From Streptomyces mutabilis (lineage in GTDB: Bacteria; Actinomycetota; Actinomycetes; Streptomycetales; Streptomycetaceae), in assembly GCF_014649815.1 (NCBI RefSeq), contig NZ_BMTT01000021.1, positions 1-64,000 of the forward strand: a stretch of 64,000 nt of DNA. Reading direction: 5' to 3'. Below, piece by piece: positions 7,986 through 17,100 of the stretch. The translations under genes and the position numbers were made by a program. How positions within the stretch are numbered: the first letter of the stretch is position 1; the number at the start of each line of letters is the position of its first letter. Under the pieces are notes generated by a model, which did no database searches, was not told where the DNA came from, and saw only the letters and a list, made by a program, of their open reading frames with translations.

Positions 7986-8828
7986 TCAGGGGGTGCCGGC
8001 CGAGGCGTGGAGCGTGCCGTCGGAGTCCGTCCGCGCCGCCGCCTCGACGCCGTCGAGGATCAGGTCCAGGCCCACCCGGAACGCCTCCCTCGCCTCCCGC
8101 TCCATGTGTGACGCGGCGCGACCCGCCTCCGCCTCGGCCATGGCGGCGAGGCTCGCGGTCGACTCCAGGGCCGCGAGGGCGGGGAAGCGTTCGCTGAAGT
8201 CCGGCGCGAACTCCGCCACCAGCACGGACCGCTGCGCCCACCACTCCTCATCGGGCACCCCGGTCTCCGGCGCCGCCTGCCGGTGTTCCGTCGCCACCAG
8301 GGCCATACCCCGCACGAACTGGAACAACGCCGCGATGACCCGTCTGACGTGCAGGGGGCCCAGGCCGATTCCGCCCAGGATCCGCACCACCGTCTCCAGT
8401 CGCGCGTACTCGTTCGGCCCGAGTACGGGACGGGCCTGCGAGACCTGGAGCACCCAGGGGTGGCGCTGATAGAACGCCCAGGCGTCGTCGGCCCAGGCGG
8501 TGATCGCCGGGCGCCATCCCGCGCTCGTGTCGTACTCCGTGGGCAGTTCGGCCAGCACCCGGTCGTGCATGAGGTCGACCAGTTCGCTCTTGCTCGGCAC
8601 GTACGTGTAGAGCGCCATGGCGGTCCGCCCGAGCCGGGTTCCGACCGCCCGCATGGACAGGGCCGCCATTCCCTGTTCGTCCGCCACCGCGACACCGGCG
8701 CCCACGATCGTGTCCACATCGAGTCCGGGCTTGGGGCCGGGTTTGGCGCCAGGCCCAGCCGATTCAGCCGATCGCCAGAGCAGGGACATGGATCGGCGGG
8801 CATCGCCCTGTCCGGCGAAAACAATCAC
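7986..8828 (-). CDS. TetR-family repressor, divergent from the exporter/resistance operon
   Basis: A 280-residue TetR-type protein. An N-terminal helix-turn-helix runs over about residues 45-90 (VDTIVGAGVAVADEQGMAALSMRAVG, then RTAMALYTYVPSKSELVDLM). A C-terminal ligand domain of the TetR_C_1 kind follows (WRPAITAWADDAWAFYQRHPW). GTG 8828 was preferred to the upstream ATG because AAGGAG lies 8-13 nt ahead of it. A two-site dyad (8837-8887) lies right at the promoter, between this gene and the flavoprotein/exporter genes. The natural inference is that it represses itself and the resistance operon until the drug or a precursor binds. Confidence 0.88.
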   Translation of the reverse strand: MIVFAGQGDARRSMSLLWRSAESAGPGAKPGPKPGLDVDTIVGAGVAVADEQGMAALSMRAVGTRLGRTAMALYTYVPSKSELVDLMHDRVLAELPTEYDTSAGWRPAITAWADDAWAFYQRHPWVLQVSQARPVLGPNEYARLETVVRILGGIGLGPLHVRRVIAALFQFVRGMALVATEHRQAAPETGVPDEEWWAQRSVLVAEFAPDFSERFPALAALESTASLAAMAEAEAGRAASHMEREAREAFRVGLDLILDGVEAAARTDSDGTLHASAGTP

Positions 8829-8836
8829 CTTGCAAC

Positions 8837-8887
8837 TCCTTACAGCATAAAGTAACCTCACCGGCGCATCTCTTTACGCTGTAAGGA
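8837..8887. promoter_or_regulatory. Paired TetR-type operators between the divergent genes
   Basis: Two 16-nt arms, 8837-8852 and 8872-8887, are inverted copies with one mismatch (TCCTTACAGC[A/G]TAAAG), separated by 19 nt. The right arm contains the small palindrome TTAC-GCT-GTAA, and the left arm a slightly broken version. The left arm overlaps the repressor's Shine-Dalgarno and the right arm lies 56 nt before the start at 8943. Spacing and symmetry fit two repressor dimers controlling both directions. Confidence 0.75.
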
Positions 8888-8942
8888 TACCACTGGGCGT
8901 TCGTCCGCCCCGGTATGCCCGTACGTTCGTGGAAGGTCTTGA

Positions 8943-9827
8943 ATGGCAGAGCTCCCCGTCGCGTTCATCCAGGTCACCGACATCACACGCATCACACCGC
9001 GGATGGCCCGCGTGACGTTCGAGGCCGACCACCTGGACGACTCCGTCGGCCTGACCCCGGACCAGCAGCTCAAGCTCTGCTTCCCCCGGCCCGGCCAGGA
9101 GCGGCCCGTCCTTCCGGAGCAGAGCGACGACGCGACGGGCTGGTACCAGGCATTTCTGGCCATTCCGGAGGACGAGCGGCCCTGGATGCGCAGCTTCACC
9201 CTCCGCCGGCGCGTGCCCGGGACGAACACCGTCGAGGTCGACTTCGTCCTGCACGGCGACAGCGGCCCGGCCGGCGCCTGGGCCGGCTCCGCCCGCCCCG
9301 GCGACCGGCTCGGCATGGTCGGCCCCTCCGCGCTCTACGCCGGACCGGTCTCTCTGACGGACTCGATCGCCTCCGCAGACTGGCTGCTGCTCGCCGGCGA
9401 CGAGACGGCACTGCCCGCCATCGGCACCCTGCTGGAGGCCCTGCCCGAGCGGACCCGCGCCCAGGTCTACATCGAGGTCGCCGACCGAGCCGAGCAGCAG
9501 ACCTTCCGGACGGCGGGCGACGCCACCCTGCACTGGCTGCACCGCGACGGGACCCAGGCCGGCTGCAGCGAAGCCCTGATCGGCGCCGTCCGTGGCGCCG
9601 AGTTCCCGCCCGGGCGTCCTTTCGCCTGGCTGGCCGGCGAGGCAGGCGTCGTCCGGACCCTGCGGCGCCACCTGGTCAACGACCGGGGGCTCGACAAGCG
9701 CGCGATCGAGTTCAGCGGCTACTGGCGCGTCAAGCTCACCCAGGACGACGCCCCGACCGCCGACGACATGGCCGAGGCGCAGGAGCGCCTCGCCGAGTAC
9801 CAGGCGGTGGCCGATGGCCAGTCCTGA
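8943..9827 (+). CDS. Siderophore-interacting-type FAD oxidoreductase (ViuB/SIP family)
   Basis: The 294-residue protein resembles siderophore-interacting flavoproteins. It has an N-terminal FAD-binding barrel with the flavin motif RSFTLRR (preceded by PWM) and a C-terminal NAD(P)H-type domain (LLLAGDETALPAIGTLLEALP, later WLAGEAGVVRTLRRHLV). Family members reduce ferric siderophores with NAD(P)H. Here the gene opens a likely operon with the ABC exporter and UvrA-like gene and faces a TetR repressor. A redox role in reducing or detoxifying the phenoxazinone-like product, or in electron supply, is possible but not shown by the sequence. ATG 8943 has AAGG at 8934-8937. The next ATG is 80 nt after the stop. 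Confidence 0.85.
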   Translation: MAELPVAFIQVTDITRITPRMARVTFEADHLDDSVGLTPDQQLKLCFPRPGQERPVLPEQSDDATGWYQAFLAIPEDERPWMRSFTLRRRVPGTNTVEVDFVLHGDSGPAGAWAGSARPGDRLGMVGPSALYAGPVSLTDSIASADWLLLAGDETALPAIGTLLEALPERTRAQVYIEVADRAEQQTFRTAGDATLHWLHRDGTQAGCSEALIGAVRGAEFPPGRPFAWLAGEAGVVRTLRRHLVNDRGLDKRAIEFSGYWRVKLTQDDAPTADDMAEAQERLAEYQAVADGQS

Positions 9828-9906
9828 CGAGCCGCGCGCCACAGCCGGCATCCCGGCAGGGCGCCGCGAGTCGGCCGCACGACTGCCGGGCCGAGAGAAG
9901 GATTTC

Positions 9907-10890
9907 ATGATCACAGTACGAGGGCTCGCCCGCCGGTTCACCGTGCGCGGCCAAAGTGTCGAAGCGGTCAAGGGCATCGACTTCGACGTGGCGCCGGGGG
10001 AGGTGGTCGGGTTCCTCGGCCCCAACGGAGCGGGCAAGACCACGACCTTACGGATGCTCACGACCCTGCTGCGCCCCACCGGAGGAACCGGAACCGTGGC
10101 CGGCTGCGACCTGCTGACGGATCCCCAGGGCGTCCGGCGCAGGATCGGCTGCGTCCACCAGGGCGGCGCCACCTGGCCCGAGTCCAGGGTCGCCGAGGAG
10201 ATCGAACTCCAGGCCCGGCTCTACGGCCTGTCCCGGTCCGAGGCCAGACGGCGTGGGGCCCTGCTCGCTGAGCGGCTCGACCTCGCCGGCCTGGACCAGC
10301 GCCCCGTCAAGACGCTCTCCGGCGGTCAGCGCCGCCGGCTCGACATCGCTCTCGGGCTGGTTCACGAACCGACGCTCGTCTTCCTCGACGAGCCCACCAC
10401 CGGGCTCGATCCGCAGAGCCGGGCCAACCTCTGGGACCACGTCCGCCGCCTGCGCTCCGAGCAGGCCACGACCGTCTTCCTCACCACGCACTACCTCGAC
10501 GAGGCGGACGCGCTGTGCGACCGGATCCTCGTCACCGATCACGGCACGATCGTCGCCGAGGGGACCCCCGACGCACTAAAGGCCCGGGTAGCCGGCGACG
10601 CGATCACCATCGAGGTGACCGACCAGGTCGCGGAGGCGGCCGACGTCGCCGGGCGGCTGACCGGCGCCACCGAGGTGAGCGTCGACGGCGACACGGTGCG
10701 CTTCCGGGTGCCCCGCGGCGACGCCGCCCTGCCGGAACTACTGCGCACCCTCGACGGCCGGGGGATCACCATGGCCTCGGTCAAGGTCAACCGGCCCACC
10801 CTCGACGACGTGTTCCTCAGCCTGACCGGACGCTCCCTGCGGGACGGCGACCCCGCGCCCCGGACAACGGAGGCCGCCCATGCTGCGTGA
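9907..10890 (+). CDS. Drug-exporter ABC ATPase (DrrA/AcmrA type)
   Basis: A 327-residue single nucleotide-binding subunit of an ABC-2 exporter. It has Walker A GPNGAGKTT (38-46), Q-loop CVHQGG, signature LSGGQRRRLDIA, Walker B LVFLDEPTTGLDP and H-loop TTHYLDEAD. The C-terminal extension, including LDDVFLSLTGR, is characteristic of the DrrA subfamily of antibiotic self-resistance pumps. It energises the permease encoded next, whose start overlaps its 3' end by 11 nt. A TTA leucine codon at 10048-10050, right after Walker A, suggests bldA-dependent translation. The Shine-Dalgarno AGAAGGA lies just upstream of ATG 9907. The substrate is inferred to be the peptide antibiotic. Confidence 0.93.
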   Translation: MITVRGLARRFTVRGQSVEAVKGIDFDVAPGEVVGFLGPNGAGKTTTLRMLTTLLRPTGGTGTVAGCDLLTDPQGVRRRIGCVHQGGATWPESRVAEEIELQARLYGLSRSEARRRGALLAERLDLAGLDQRPVKTLSGGQRRRLDIALGLVHEPTLVFLDEPTTGLDPQSRANLWDHVRRLRSEQATTVFLTTHYLDEADALCDRILVTDHGTIVAEGTPDALKARVAGDAITIEVTDQVAEAADVAGRLTGATEVSVDGDTVRFRVPRGDAALPELLRTLDGRGITMASVKVNRPTLDDVFLSLTGRSLRDGDPAPRTTEAAHAA

Positions 10891-11647
10891 CACCCGTCTG
10901 ATCTTCGTCCGGGACATGAAGCTCGCGCTGCGCAGCCCGACCTGGCTGCTCATCGGGATCATGCAGCCGCTCCTGTACCTGTTCCTCTTCGGCCCTCTCA
11001 TGGTGTCCGTGGTCGACCACACCCCCGGTTTCCCGCCCGGCGGCGCCTGGGAGGTCCTCACCCCGGCACTCATCGTCCAGACGGCACTGTTCAGCGGCTC
11101 CTTCGCCGGGGTGGCACTGCTCACCGAGTACCGGGTCGGCGTCGTCGACCGCTTCCGCGGCACGCCCGCGAGCAGGGCCGCACTGCTGTTCGGCAAGGTC
11201 CTGGCCCAGGCCGTGCAGGCCACCGCGCAGTCCGTACTGATCGTGCTGGTGACGCTGCTCGTCTTCGACCTCGACGCCTCACTGACCGGGCTGCTGCTCA
11301 GCCTGGCGATCGCCGCGGTCCTGGCCATCGCTCTGTCCTCGGCATCGTACGCACTGGCGATGGTCCTCAAGAGCGAGGCCGCGTTCCCGGCGCTGATGAA
11401 CGCCGTGCTCCTGCCGCTTCTGCTGCTGTCCGGGGTGCTGCTGCCGGTCTCCGAGCAACTGGCCCCCGGCTGGCTGTACAACCTGGCCCGCATCAACCCG
11501 CTGACCCATGTGGTGGACGCCGAACGCGCGGCGTTCCGGGGAGACATGAGCGCCACGGGGCTGCTGACCGGCTCACTCGTGCTGCTGGTCATGGCCGTCC
11601 TCGCCCTGATGTGGGGCACGCGGACCTTCCGCAAGGAGAACGCCTGA
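10880..11647 (+). CDS. ABC-2 type permease (DrrB/AcmrB type)
   Basis: A 255-residue integral membrane protein with about six hydrophobic segments (PTWLLIGIMQPLLYLFLFG, then LIVQTALFSGSFAGVALL, and a C-terminal LVLLVMAVLALMW). The conserved ABC-2 loop is present (EYRVGVVDRFRGTPASRAALLFGKV). It pairs with the preceding ATPase to pump a hydrophobic compound out of the cell. The ATG lies inside the ATPase gene, so the two are translationally coupled and probably made in equal amounts. It is followed by a hairpin and then the UvrA-like resistance gene. Confidence 0.92.
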   Translation: MLRDTRLIFVRDMKLALRSPTWLLIGIMQPLLYLFLFGPLMVSVVDHTPGFPPGGAWEVLTPALIVQTALFSGSFAGVALLTEYRVGVVDRFRGTPASRAALLFGKVLAQAVQATAQSVLIVLVTLLVFDLDASLTGLLLSLAIAAVLAIALSSASYALAMVLKSEAAFPALMNAVLLPLLLLSGVLLPVSEQLAPGWLYNLARINPLTHVVDAERAAFRGDMSATGLLTGSLVLLVMAVLALMWGTRTFRKENA

Positions 11648-11676
11648 CGGCACCGCCCGCAGGCCCACCCGAGACC

Positions 11677-11710
11677 GGGCTCCCCCTTACATCCCCCGGA
11701 GGGGGAGCCC
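11677..11710 (+). terminator. Intercistronic hairpin between exporter and UvrA-like gene
   Basis: Exact 11-nt inverted arms, 11677-11687 (GGGCTCCCCCT) and 11700-11710, enclose a 12-nt loop. The hairpin lies 30 nt after the permease stop and 24 nt before the UvrA-like start. It may be a partial terminator, an attenuator or an mRNA-stabilising hairpin that sets different levels of pump and UvrA-like protein. No T-run follows. Confidence 0.55.
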
Positions 11711-11734
11711 ACCCGCACCAGCAAGGAGCAACAC

Positions 11735-14050
11735 GTGAGGACCGACGCCATCAAGGTGACCGGTGCCAGGGAGAACAACCTCAAGAACGTCTCGCTGCAG
11801 ATCCCGAGACAGCAACTGACCGTCTTCACCGGTGTCTCCGGCTCGGGCAAGTCGTCCCTGGTGTTCGACACCCTCGCGGCCGAGGCCCAGCGGCAGCTCA
11901 ACGAGACCTTCAGCGCGTTCGTCCGCACCTTCCTGCCCGACCACGGGCGGCCGGACATGGACGCCGTCGAGAACATCTCCGCGGCCGTCGTCATCGACCA
12001 GAAGCGCCTGGGCGGCAACCCTCGCTCCACCGTCGGCACGGTCACCGACATCAACCCGCTGCTGCGTCTGCTGTTCTCCCGGGCCGGCGATCCCGGGGGC
12101 CTGCGACCGAGCGCGTTCTCCTTCAACGACCCCCAGGGCATGTGCCCGACCTGCGAGGGCCTCGGCACGACCGTCCGCCTCGACCTCGACGCGTTCCTCG
12201 ACCGCACCAGATCCCTGAACCAGGGTGCGCTGCTGCACCCGGACTTCTCCACCGACAGCTGGTACTGGCTGAGCTATGTGGAGTCCGGCCTGTTCGACAA
12301 CGACAAGCCGCTGGCCGACTTCACCGAGCGGGAATGGCGGCTGCTGCTGCACGGCGAACTGCCGGACAAGCTCCGCCTCGTCTGGCAGGGCAACACCCTC
12401 AACGTCCGCTACGAGGGCCTCGTCGACAAGTTCACCCGGCTCTACGTCAAGAAGGAGGACATGTCCGAGCGCGGCCGCCGGGTGTTCCAGCGGTTCGCCC
12501 GCACCGCCTCCTGCCCCGACTGCGACGGCACCCGCCTCGCGCCCGCCGCGCTGGCCGCCCGGATCGGCGGCCACCACATCGCGGACCTCACCGCGATGGA
12601 GGCCCAGCACCTCGTACACGTCCTGGCGGAGCTGGACCTGCCACGGTCGAAACCGGTGCTGGACGATCTGACCACCCGTCTGCACCACCTGGTCGACATC
12701 GGTCTCGGCTATCTGAGCCTTGACCGGGAGACCCGCACCCTCTCGGGCGGCGAGTCCCAGCGGATCAAGATGGTCCGGCATCTGTCCAGCAGTCTCACGG
12801 AGATGCTGTATGTGTTCGACGAGCCGAGCATCGGCCTGCACCCCCGGGACGTGCACCGGCTCAAGGAACTCCTCATCGCGTTGCGGGACAAGGGCAACAC
12901 GGTGCTCGTGGTCGAGCACGACCCCGACGTCATGGCCATCGCGGACCATGTGGTCGACATGGGCCCGAAGGCCGGGACGCTCGGCGGCGAGGTGGTCTTC
13001 GAAGGCAGCTTCGACGCACTCACCGGTGCCGACACCCTCACCGGGCGCCACCTCCAGCACCGACTGCCTCTCAACACACAACCCCGGCGCGCCACCGGGA
13101 CGCTCACCGTCACCGACGCGACGGGCCACAACCTCAAGAACGTGACGGTCGGCTTCCCCACCGGCGTCCTGACGGTCGTCACCGGCGTGGCCGGATCGGG
13201 CAAGAGCACGCTGGTCAACGACGAGTTCCTCAGCCGTTACCCCGATGCGATCGTCGTCGACCAGTCGGCGGTGACCACCAGCCGGCGCTCCAACACCGCC
13301 ACCTACACCGGCCTGATGGACCCGATCCGCAAACTGTTCGCCAACGCCAACAAGGTCAGCCCCTCCCTGTTCAGCGCCAACTCCAAGGGCGCCTGCCCCA
13401 ACTGCCAGGGGCTCGGCGTCCTCTACACCGACCTGGCGTTCATGGACACGCTGAAATCGGTGTGCGAGGTCTGTCGAGGCCGCCGCTACTCCGAGGACGT
13501 CCTGGGCCACCGCCTGCGGGGCAGGTCCATCAGCGACGTCCTGGAGATGACGACGGCCGAGGCGGCGGACTTCTTCACGGAGCCCAAGCTCCGCCCCGTC
13601 CTGCACGCCCTGAACGAGGTGGGGCTGGACTACCTTCGCCTCGGCCAGCCGCTCAGCACCCTGTCCGGCGGCGAGTGCCAGCGCCTCAAGCTCGCGGCCG
13701 ACCTGCACCGCGTCGGAAGCGTCTACGTCATGGACGAACCCACCACGGGTCTGCACATGTCGGACGTCCACCGACTCCTCGGCATCATCGAGCGCCTCGT
13801 CGACCAGGGCAACACCGTCATCGTCATCGAGCACAACCTCGACGTCGTCAAGAGCGCCGACTGGATCATCGACCTCGGCCCCGAAGGGGGCAGCGGCGGC
13901 GGACGAATCCTGTTCGAGGGAACTCCGGCCGATCTTCTGAAGACCACCGACTCCCACACCGCCGAGCACCTCCGGCAGGACACGGCGCCGTGCGAGAACG
14001 GCGGCAAGGACTACGCGACGCTGGAGCTGACCTTCACCAACGCCGGCTGA
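11735..14050 (+). CDS. UvrA-like drug-resistance protein (excinuclease ABC subunit A family)
   Basis: A 771-residue tandem ABC ATPase of the short UvrA class used for self-protection by producers of DNA-binding drugs (DrrC, AcmrC, Ecm16). Walker A motifs are GVSGSGKSS (about 33-41) and GVAGSGKST (about 484-492). Signatures are LSGGESQRIK and LSGGECQRLK, with Walker B-type YVFDEPSIGLHP and YVMDEPTTGLH. Zinc-type pairs CPTCEGLG, CPDCDG, CPNCQGLG and CEVCRG are present. At about 770 residues it is much shorter than housekeeping UvrA (about 950), which fits the resistance subfamily. It probably removes intercalated antibiotic from DNA. GTG 11735 follows AAGGAG. It is the last gene of the region A operon. 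Confidence 0.94.
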   Translation: MRTDAIKVTGARENNLKNVSLQIPRQQLTVFTGVSGSGKSSLVFDTLAAEAQRQLNETFSAFVRTFLPDHGRPDMDAVENISAAVVIDQKRLGGNPRSTVGTVTDINPLLRLLFSRAGDPGGLRPSAFSFNDPQGMCPTCEGLGTTVRLDLDAFLDRTRSLNQGALLHPDFSTDSWYWLSYVESGLFDNDKPLADFTEREWRLLLHGELPDKLRLVWQGNTLNVRYEGLVDKFTRLYVKKEDMSERGRRVFQRFARTASCPDCDGTRLAPAALAARIGGHHIADLTAMEAQHLVHVLAELDLPRSKPVLDDLTTRLHHLVDIGLGYLSLDRETRTLSGGESQRIKMVRHLSSSLTEMLYVFDEPSIGLHPRDVHRLKELLIALRDKGNTVLVVEHDPDVMAIADHVVDMGPKAGTLGGEVVFEGSFDALTGADTLTGRHLQHRLPLNTQPRRATGTLTVTDATGHNLKNVTVGFPTGVLTVVTGVAGSGKSTLVNDEFLSRYPDAIVVDQSAVTTSRRSNTATYTGLMDPIRKLFANANKVSPSLFSANSKGACPNCQGLGVLYTDLAFMDTLKSVCEVCRGRRYSEDVLGHRLRGRSISDVLEMTTAEAADFFTEPKLRPVLHALNEVGLDYLRLGQPLSTLSGGECQRLKLAADLHRVGSVYVMDEPTTGLHMSDVHRLLGIIERLVDQGNTVIVIEHNLDVVKSADWIIDLGPEGGSGGGRILFEGTPADLLKTTDSHTAEHLRQDTAPCENGGKDYATLELTFTNAG

Positions 14051-14065
14051 CCCGAGTTCGGAACA

Positions 14066-14096
14066 GTGCCGCGGCGCCCCACGAGCGCCGCGGCAC
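14066..14096. terminator. Bidirectional terminator at the junction of the two clusters
   Basis: Perfect 12-nt GC-rich arms (14066-14077 and 14085-14096) with a 7-nt loop lie 15 nt after the UvrA-like stop. They are 80 nt before the end of the convergent SARP regulator. This is the natural boundary between the peptide cluster and the polyene cluster. Confidence 0.8.
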
Positions 14097-14175
14097 CCTC
14101 GTGGCAAGGCCGGTCACGACGCCCGGTGGCCCGATCGAGCTGCCCGTCGCCCGGGTCCGCGACCGTGGTGGTGTC

Positions 14176-17100
14176 TCACGGGGACGGGGAACCAGTGGGG
14201 TCGAGCCAGTGGTCGGCACCCTGGCCTAGCAGTTCGTGGAGCAGCGGGGTCGCGGGCAGTGCCGGGTGGAGGTACACACGCTCACGGCGTTGTCCGACAA
14301 CGGCCAGCATCGTCCGGAAGGTGCTCCTCGCGTCCTCGGCCCGCCCGCTGTGCACCTGGGCCTGGCCCAGCAGGCCCAGGTGGAGGGGGTGGCGCAAGTA
14401 CGTGCCGGACCGGCCCAGTTCGGCCAGCGAGGTGTGTGTGAGGGCGAGGCCCTCGTCGGGGTCTCCCGCGCGCGGCAGGCCCCATCCCCTGACGACACCC
14501 AGCATCGCCTTCCAGTGAAGCAGTCCGTGTTCGCCCGCGACGCGGACGCCCTCGTCGCCCGAGGCGAGCGCGGTGCGGGTGTCGCCCTCCCAGGCCGCCA
14601 CGACCCCGTCCACGTACAGTGCGAAGGAGCGGTCGGACGGCCTGCTCCCGTACTCGGTGATGCTCAGGAGCTCACGTCGGCGCGCACCGGCGGTCTGCCG
14701 GTTCCCGAGAAGCCAGTGGGTGAAGGTGTCGTAGGAGCAGCAGGAGACCCGCGGGTTGTGCTGGAAGGTGCGGGCCAGCTCATGCCCCGCGTCGGCCAGG
14801 CGGTCCGCCATGCCGACGGCGCGCTCCAGTTCGGCGAGCGCCTGCGGCAGCATGCCGCGCACATGCAGCACGATGCCCTCGCCGTACGCCGCACCGAGCG
14901 ACGCCACGGGCTCCCGGGTCCGGCGTGAGATGTCCCGCAGCAGGCCGGAAAACTGCCGCGAGGCGTCATAGCGGCTGGTGACCAGGTGCGCCGCGCACAG
15001 CGCCCAGAGCACCGACGGGTCCTCGGGGGCCTGAGCAGCCGTGCGCAGGGCGCGACCGCGCGTCAGGGCCGTCTCGGCCTCGTGGTGGCCGTAGCCGCGC
15101 GTGATGGCGAGCACCTGGCCGAGGTGGATGTGCAGCTTCTGCTCCAGCCGCACCGTGGCGGGATCGTCCGGCGGCAGAAGGCGATCAGGTGCTGCGCCCG
15201 GCGCAGCCACATCTCCACCTGCTCGTACGCCACGGACTGCTCGGCGTGCTCCGCGGCGAGCAGCAGCCGGGACAGCACCTGGGCGGCGGGCAGCGTGCTC
15301 TTGGCGTGCCAGCTGTGATGCGCCACCCGCTCGATCTCCTCGTCGCCCGTCTGTCCGCGGCGGCGTGCGCGCAGGGCGTCGGCGATTCTGGCGTGCAGGC
15401 GGTGGCGGTCCGCACGGGGCAGTTCGTCGACCAGCGTCTCCCGGACCAGGGCGTGGGCGAAGTGCAGCCGCCCCGGATCATGCGAATCCTCCTCGAGCAG
15501 ACCGGCACGGAGGGCCGATTCGAGACCGGCGACGACCGGTTCGTCGGGCGTGGCGGTCCGGTACAGCAGGTCGGTGTCCACCTCGGCGCCGATGACGGCG
15601 CACAGCCGCAGCAACCGCAGCACCGGCTCGGGCAGCGCGGCGAACTGCTGGTGCAGTGCCTCGCGAATGCCGGTGGGAATGTGGGCCAGGAGCGCGTCGG
15701 CCGCGTCCGGGCGACGGAGGTTGCGCGCGTCGCCCACGAGGGAGAGCAACTGCATCACGAAGTACGGGTTGCCCGCGCTGCGCCGGTGCAGCACCTCGAC
15801 GACCTTCGGGTTCACACCGGGCCCCGCATGTGCCTCGACGAGAGCGGCGACGGCGTCCGGGGAGAGCCCGCACAGCCGCAGCGTCTCGGTCCTGGGGCCG
15901 CGTAACACGTCGGAGACAATCCGGCGTAGCGTCGCGTCCGATTCGGCCTCGCACTCCCGGACCGTGAGGACGATGCCGAGCGGATGGCCCTGGCATCGGG
16001 TGCGTAAGAGCCTGAGCAGGTCGAGGGAGGCGGTGTCCGCCCATTGCAGGTCCTCGAGGAGCAGCACGAGGGGACGTTGCCCGGCCAGGTCGAGCAGCAC
16101 CTCGCAGACCGCGTCATGGGCGAGGAAGCGGGCCTGGGACCCGTAGGAGGACAAGCTCGGGCCGCCGGTCCGGGCCGCCGACCGTTCGGGCAGGAGCGGG
16201 CCGATTAGGGCGTCGTACGGCCGCGTCACCTCGCGGAAGGCATCCGGCCGGGTGGCGGACAGCCGCCGCAGGACCTGGGTCCACAGCCAGTAGGGGGGAA
16301 CGCCCTCACCGGGGAAGCAGTGGCTCCAGACGACCTCCGGTCCGGCGCCCTCTTCCTGTGCCGCCATGCTCTCCAGACGTGCGGCGAGTTCGAGCAGCAG
16401 GCGGGTCTTCCCGACTCCCGGGGGGCCGAGGACGCCGGCCACATGGCCGTGGCCCACGGCCGCGCCCGCGGCGGCGGTCGTCAGCCGGTCGAGTTCCTGG
16501 CCGCGGCCGGTGAACGGCGAAGGGGCAGCCGTCCACCCCGGCTCGGCCTCCGGGGATCTGTCGGCTCTCGGGGCGGTCGCCGGCTCGTTCGCCGGCCGGG
16601 GTAATGCCCGCCACCGGGCTGCCCCGTCCTGCGTGCCAACGTTGTCAACCCGCGCATCCGGCGGCACATCGGCTCGCGCGTGCGGGCGCGCGCCGGTCCC
16701 CGTGGTTCCGTCGCGGCCGACGGTCGCCACCGAGCCGGCTGTCGCGTGGGCGCCGCCGGGCGCCGCCGCCGTGCCGTGCCTGCGAGCCGTGACGGCCGTT
16801 CCGCCGTCCCTGGAGCCGTCGGAGCCGTCGGAGCCGTCAGAGCCTGCGGAGTCCGATGGCGTGCCGTCAGTGGTCTCGTTCGTCACGGGTGGCACAGGTG
16901 ATGAGCCGAGCGACGCAAGTGGTGCGGAAGGGGTGCTCGCTCCCGGCTCCTGGCGCAGGATCATGTCTCTGACCTGGCGCAGTTCGGCCGCGGTGTCCAC
17001 ACCGAACTCCTCGGCCAGATGGCTGCGCGTCCGCTCGTACACCTCCAGCGCCTCGGCCTGCCGGCCGAGTCGGGACAGTGCTGTCATGAGGTGGCCGACC

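Noticed and set aside
1-14050. Assignment of the left cluster to quinomycin or pyrrolobenzodiazepine types, which also use tryptophan dioxygenase and UvrA-like genes
   Set aside because: Kynureninase with a C-methyltransferase does not fit quinoxaline starters, and a terminal thioesterase with an N-methyl insert does not fit the reductase-terminated pyrrolobenzodiazepine NRPS. The call remains an inference.
15063-15177. The C-terminal 38 residues of the first SARP frame as genuine protein
   Set aside because: They are Arg/Ser/Thr-rich out-of-frame sequence. The neighbouring frame keeps the family-like sequence.
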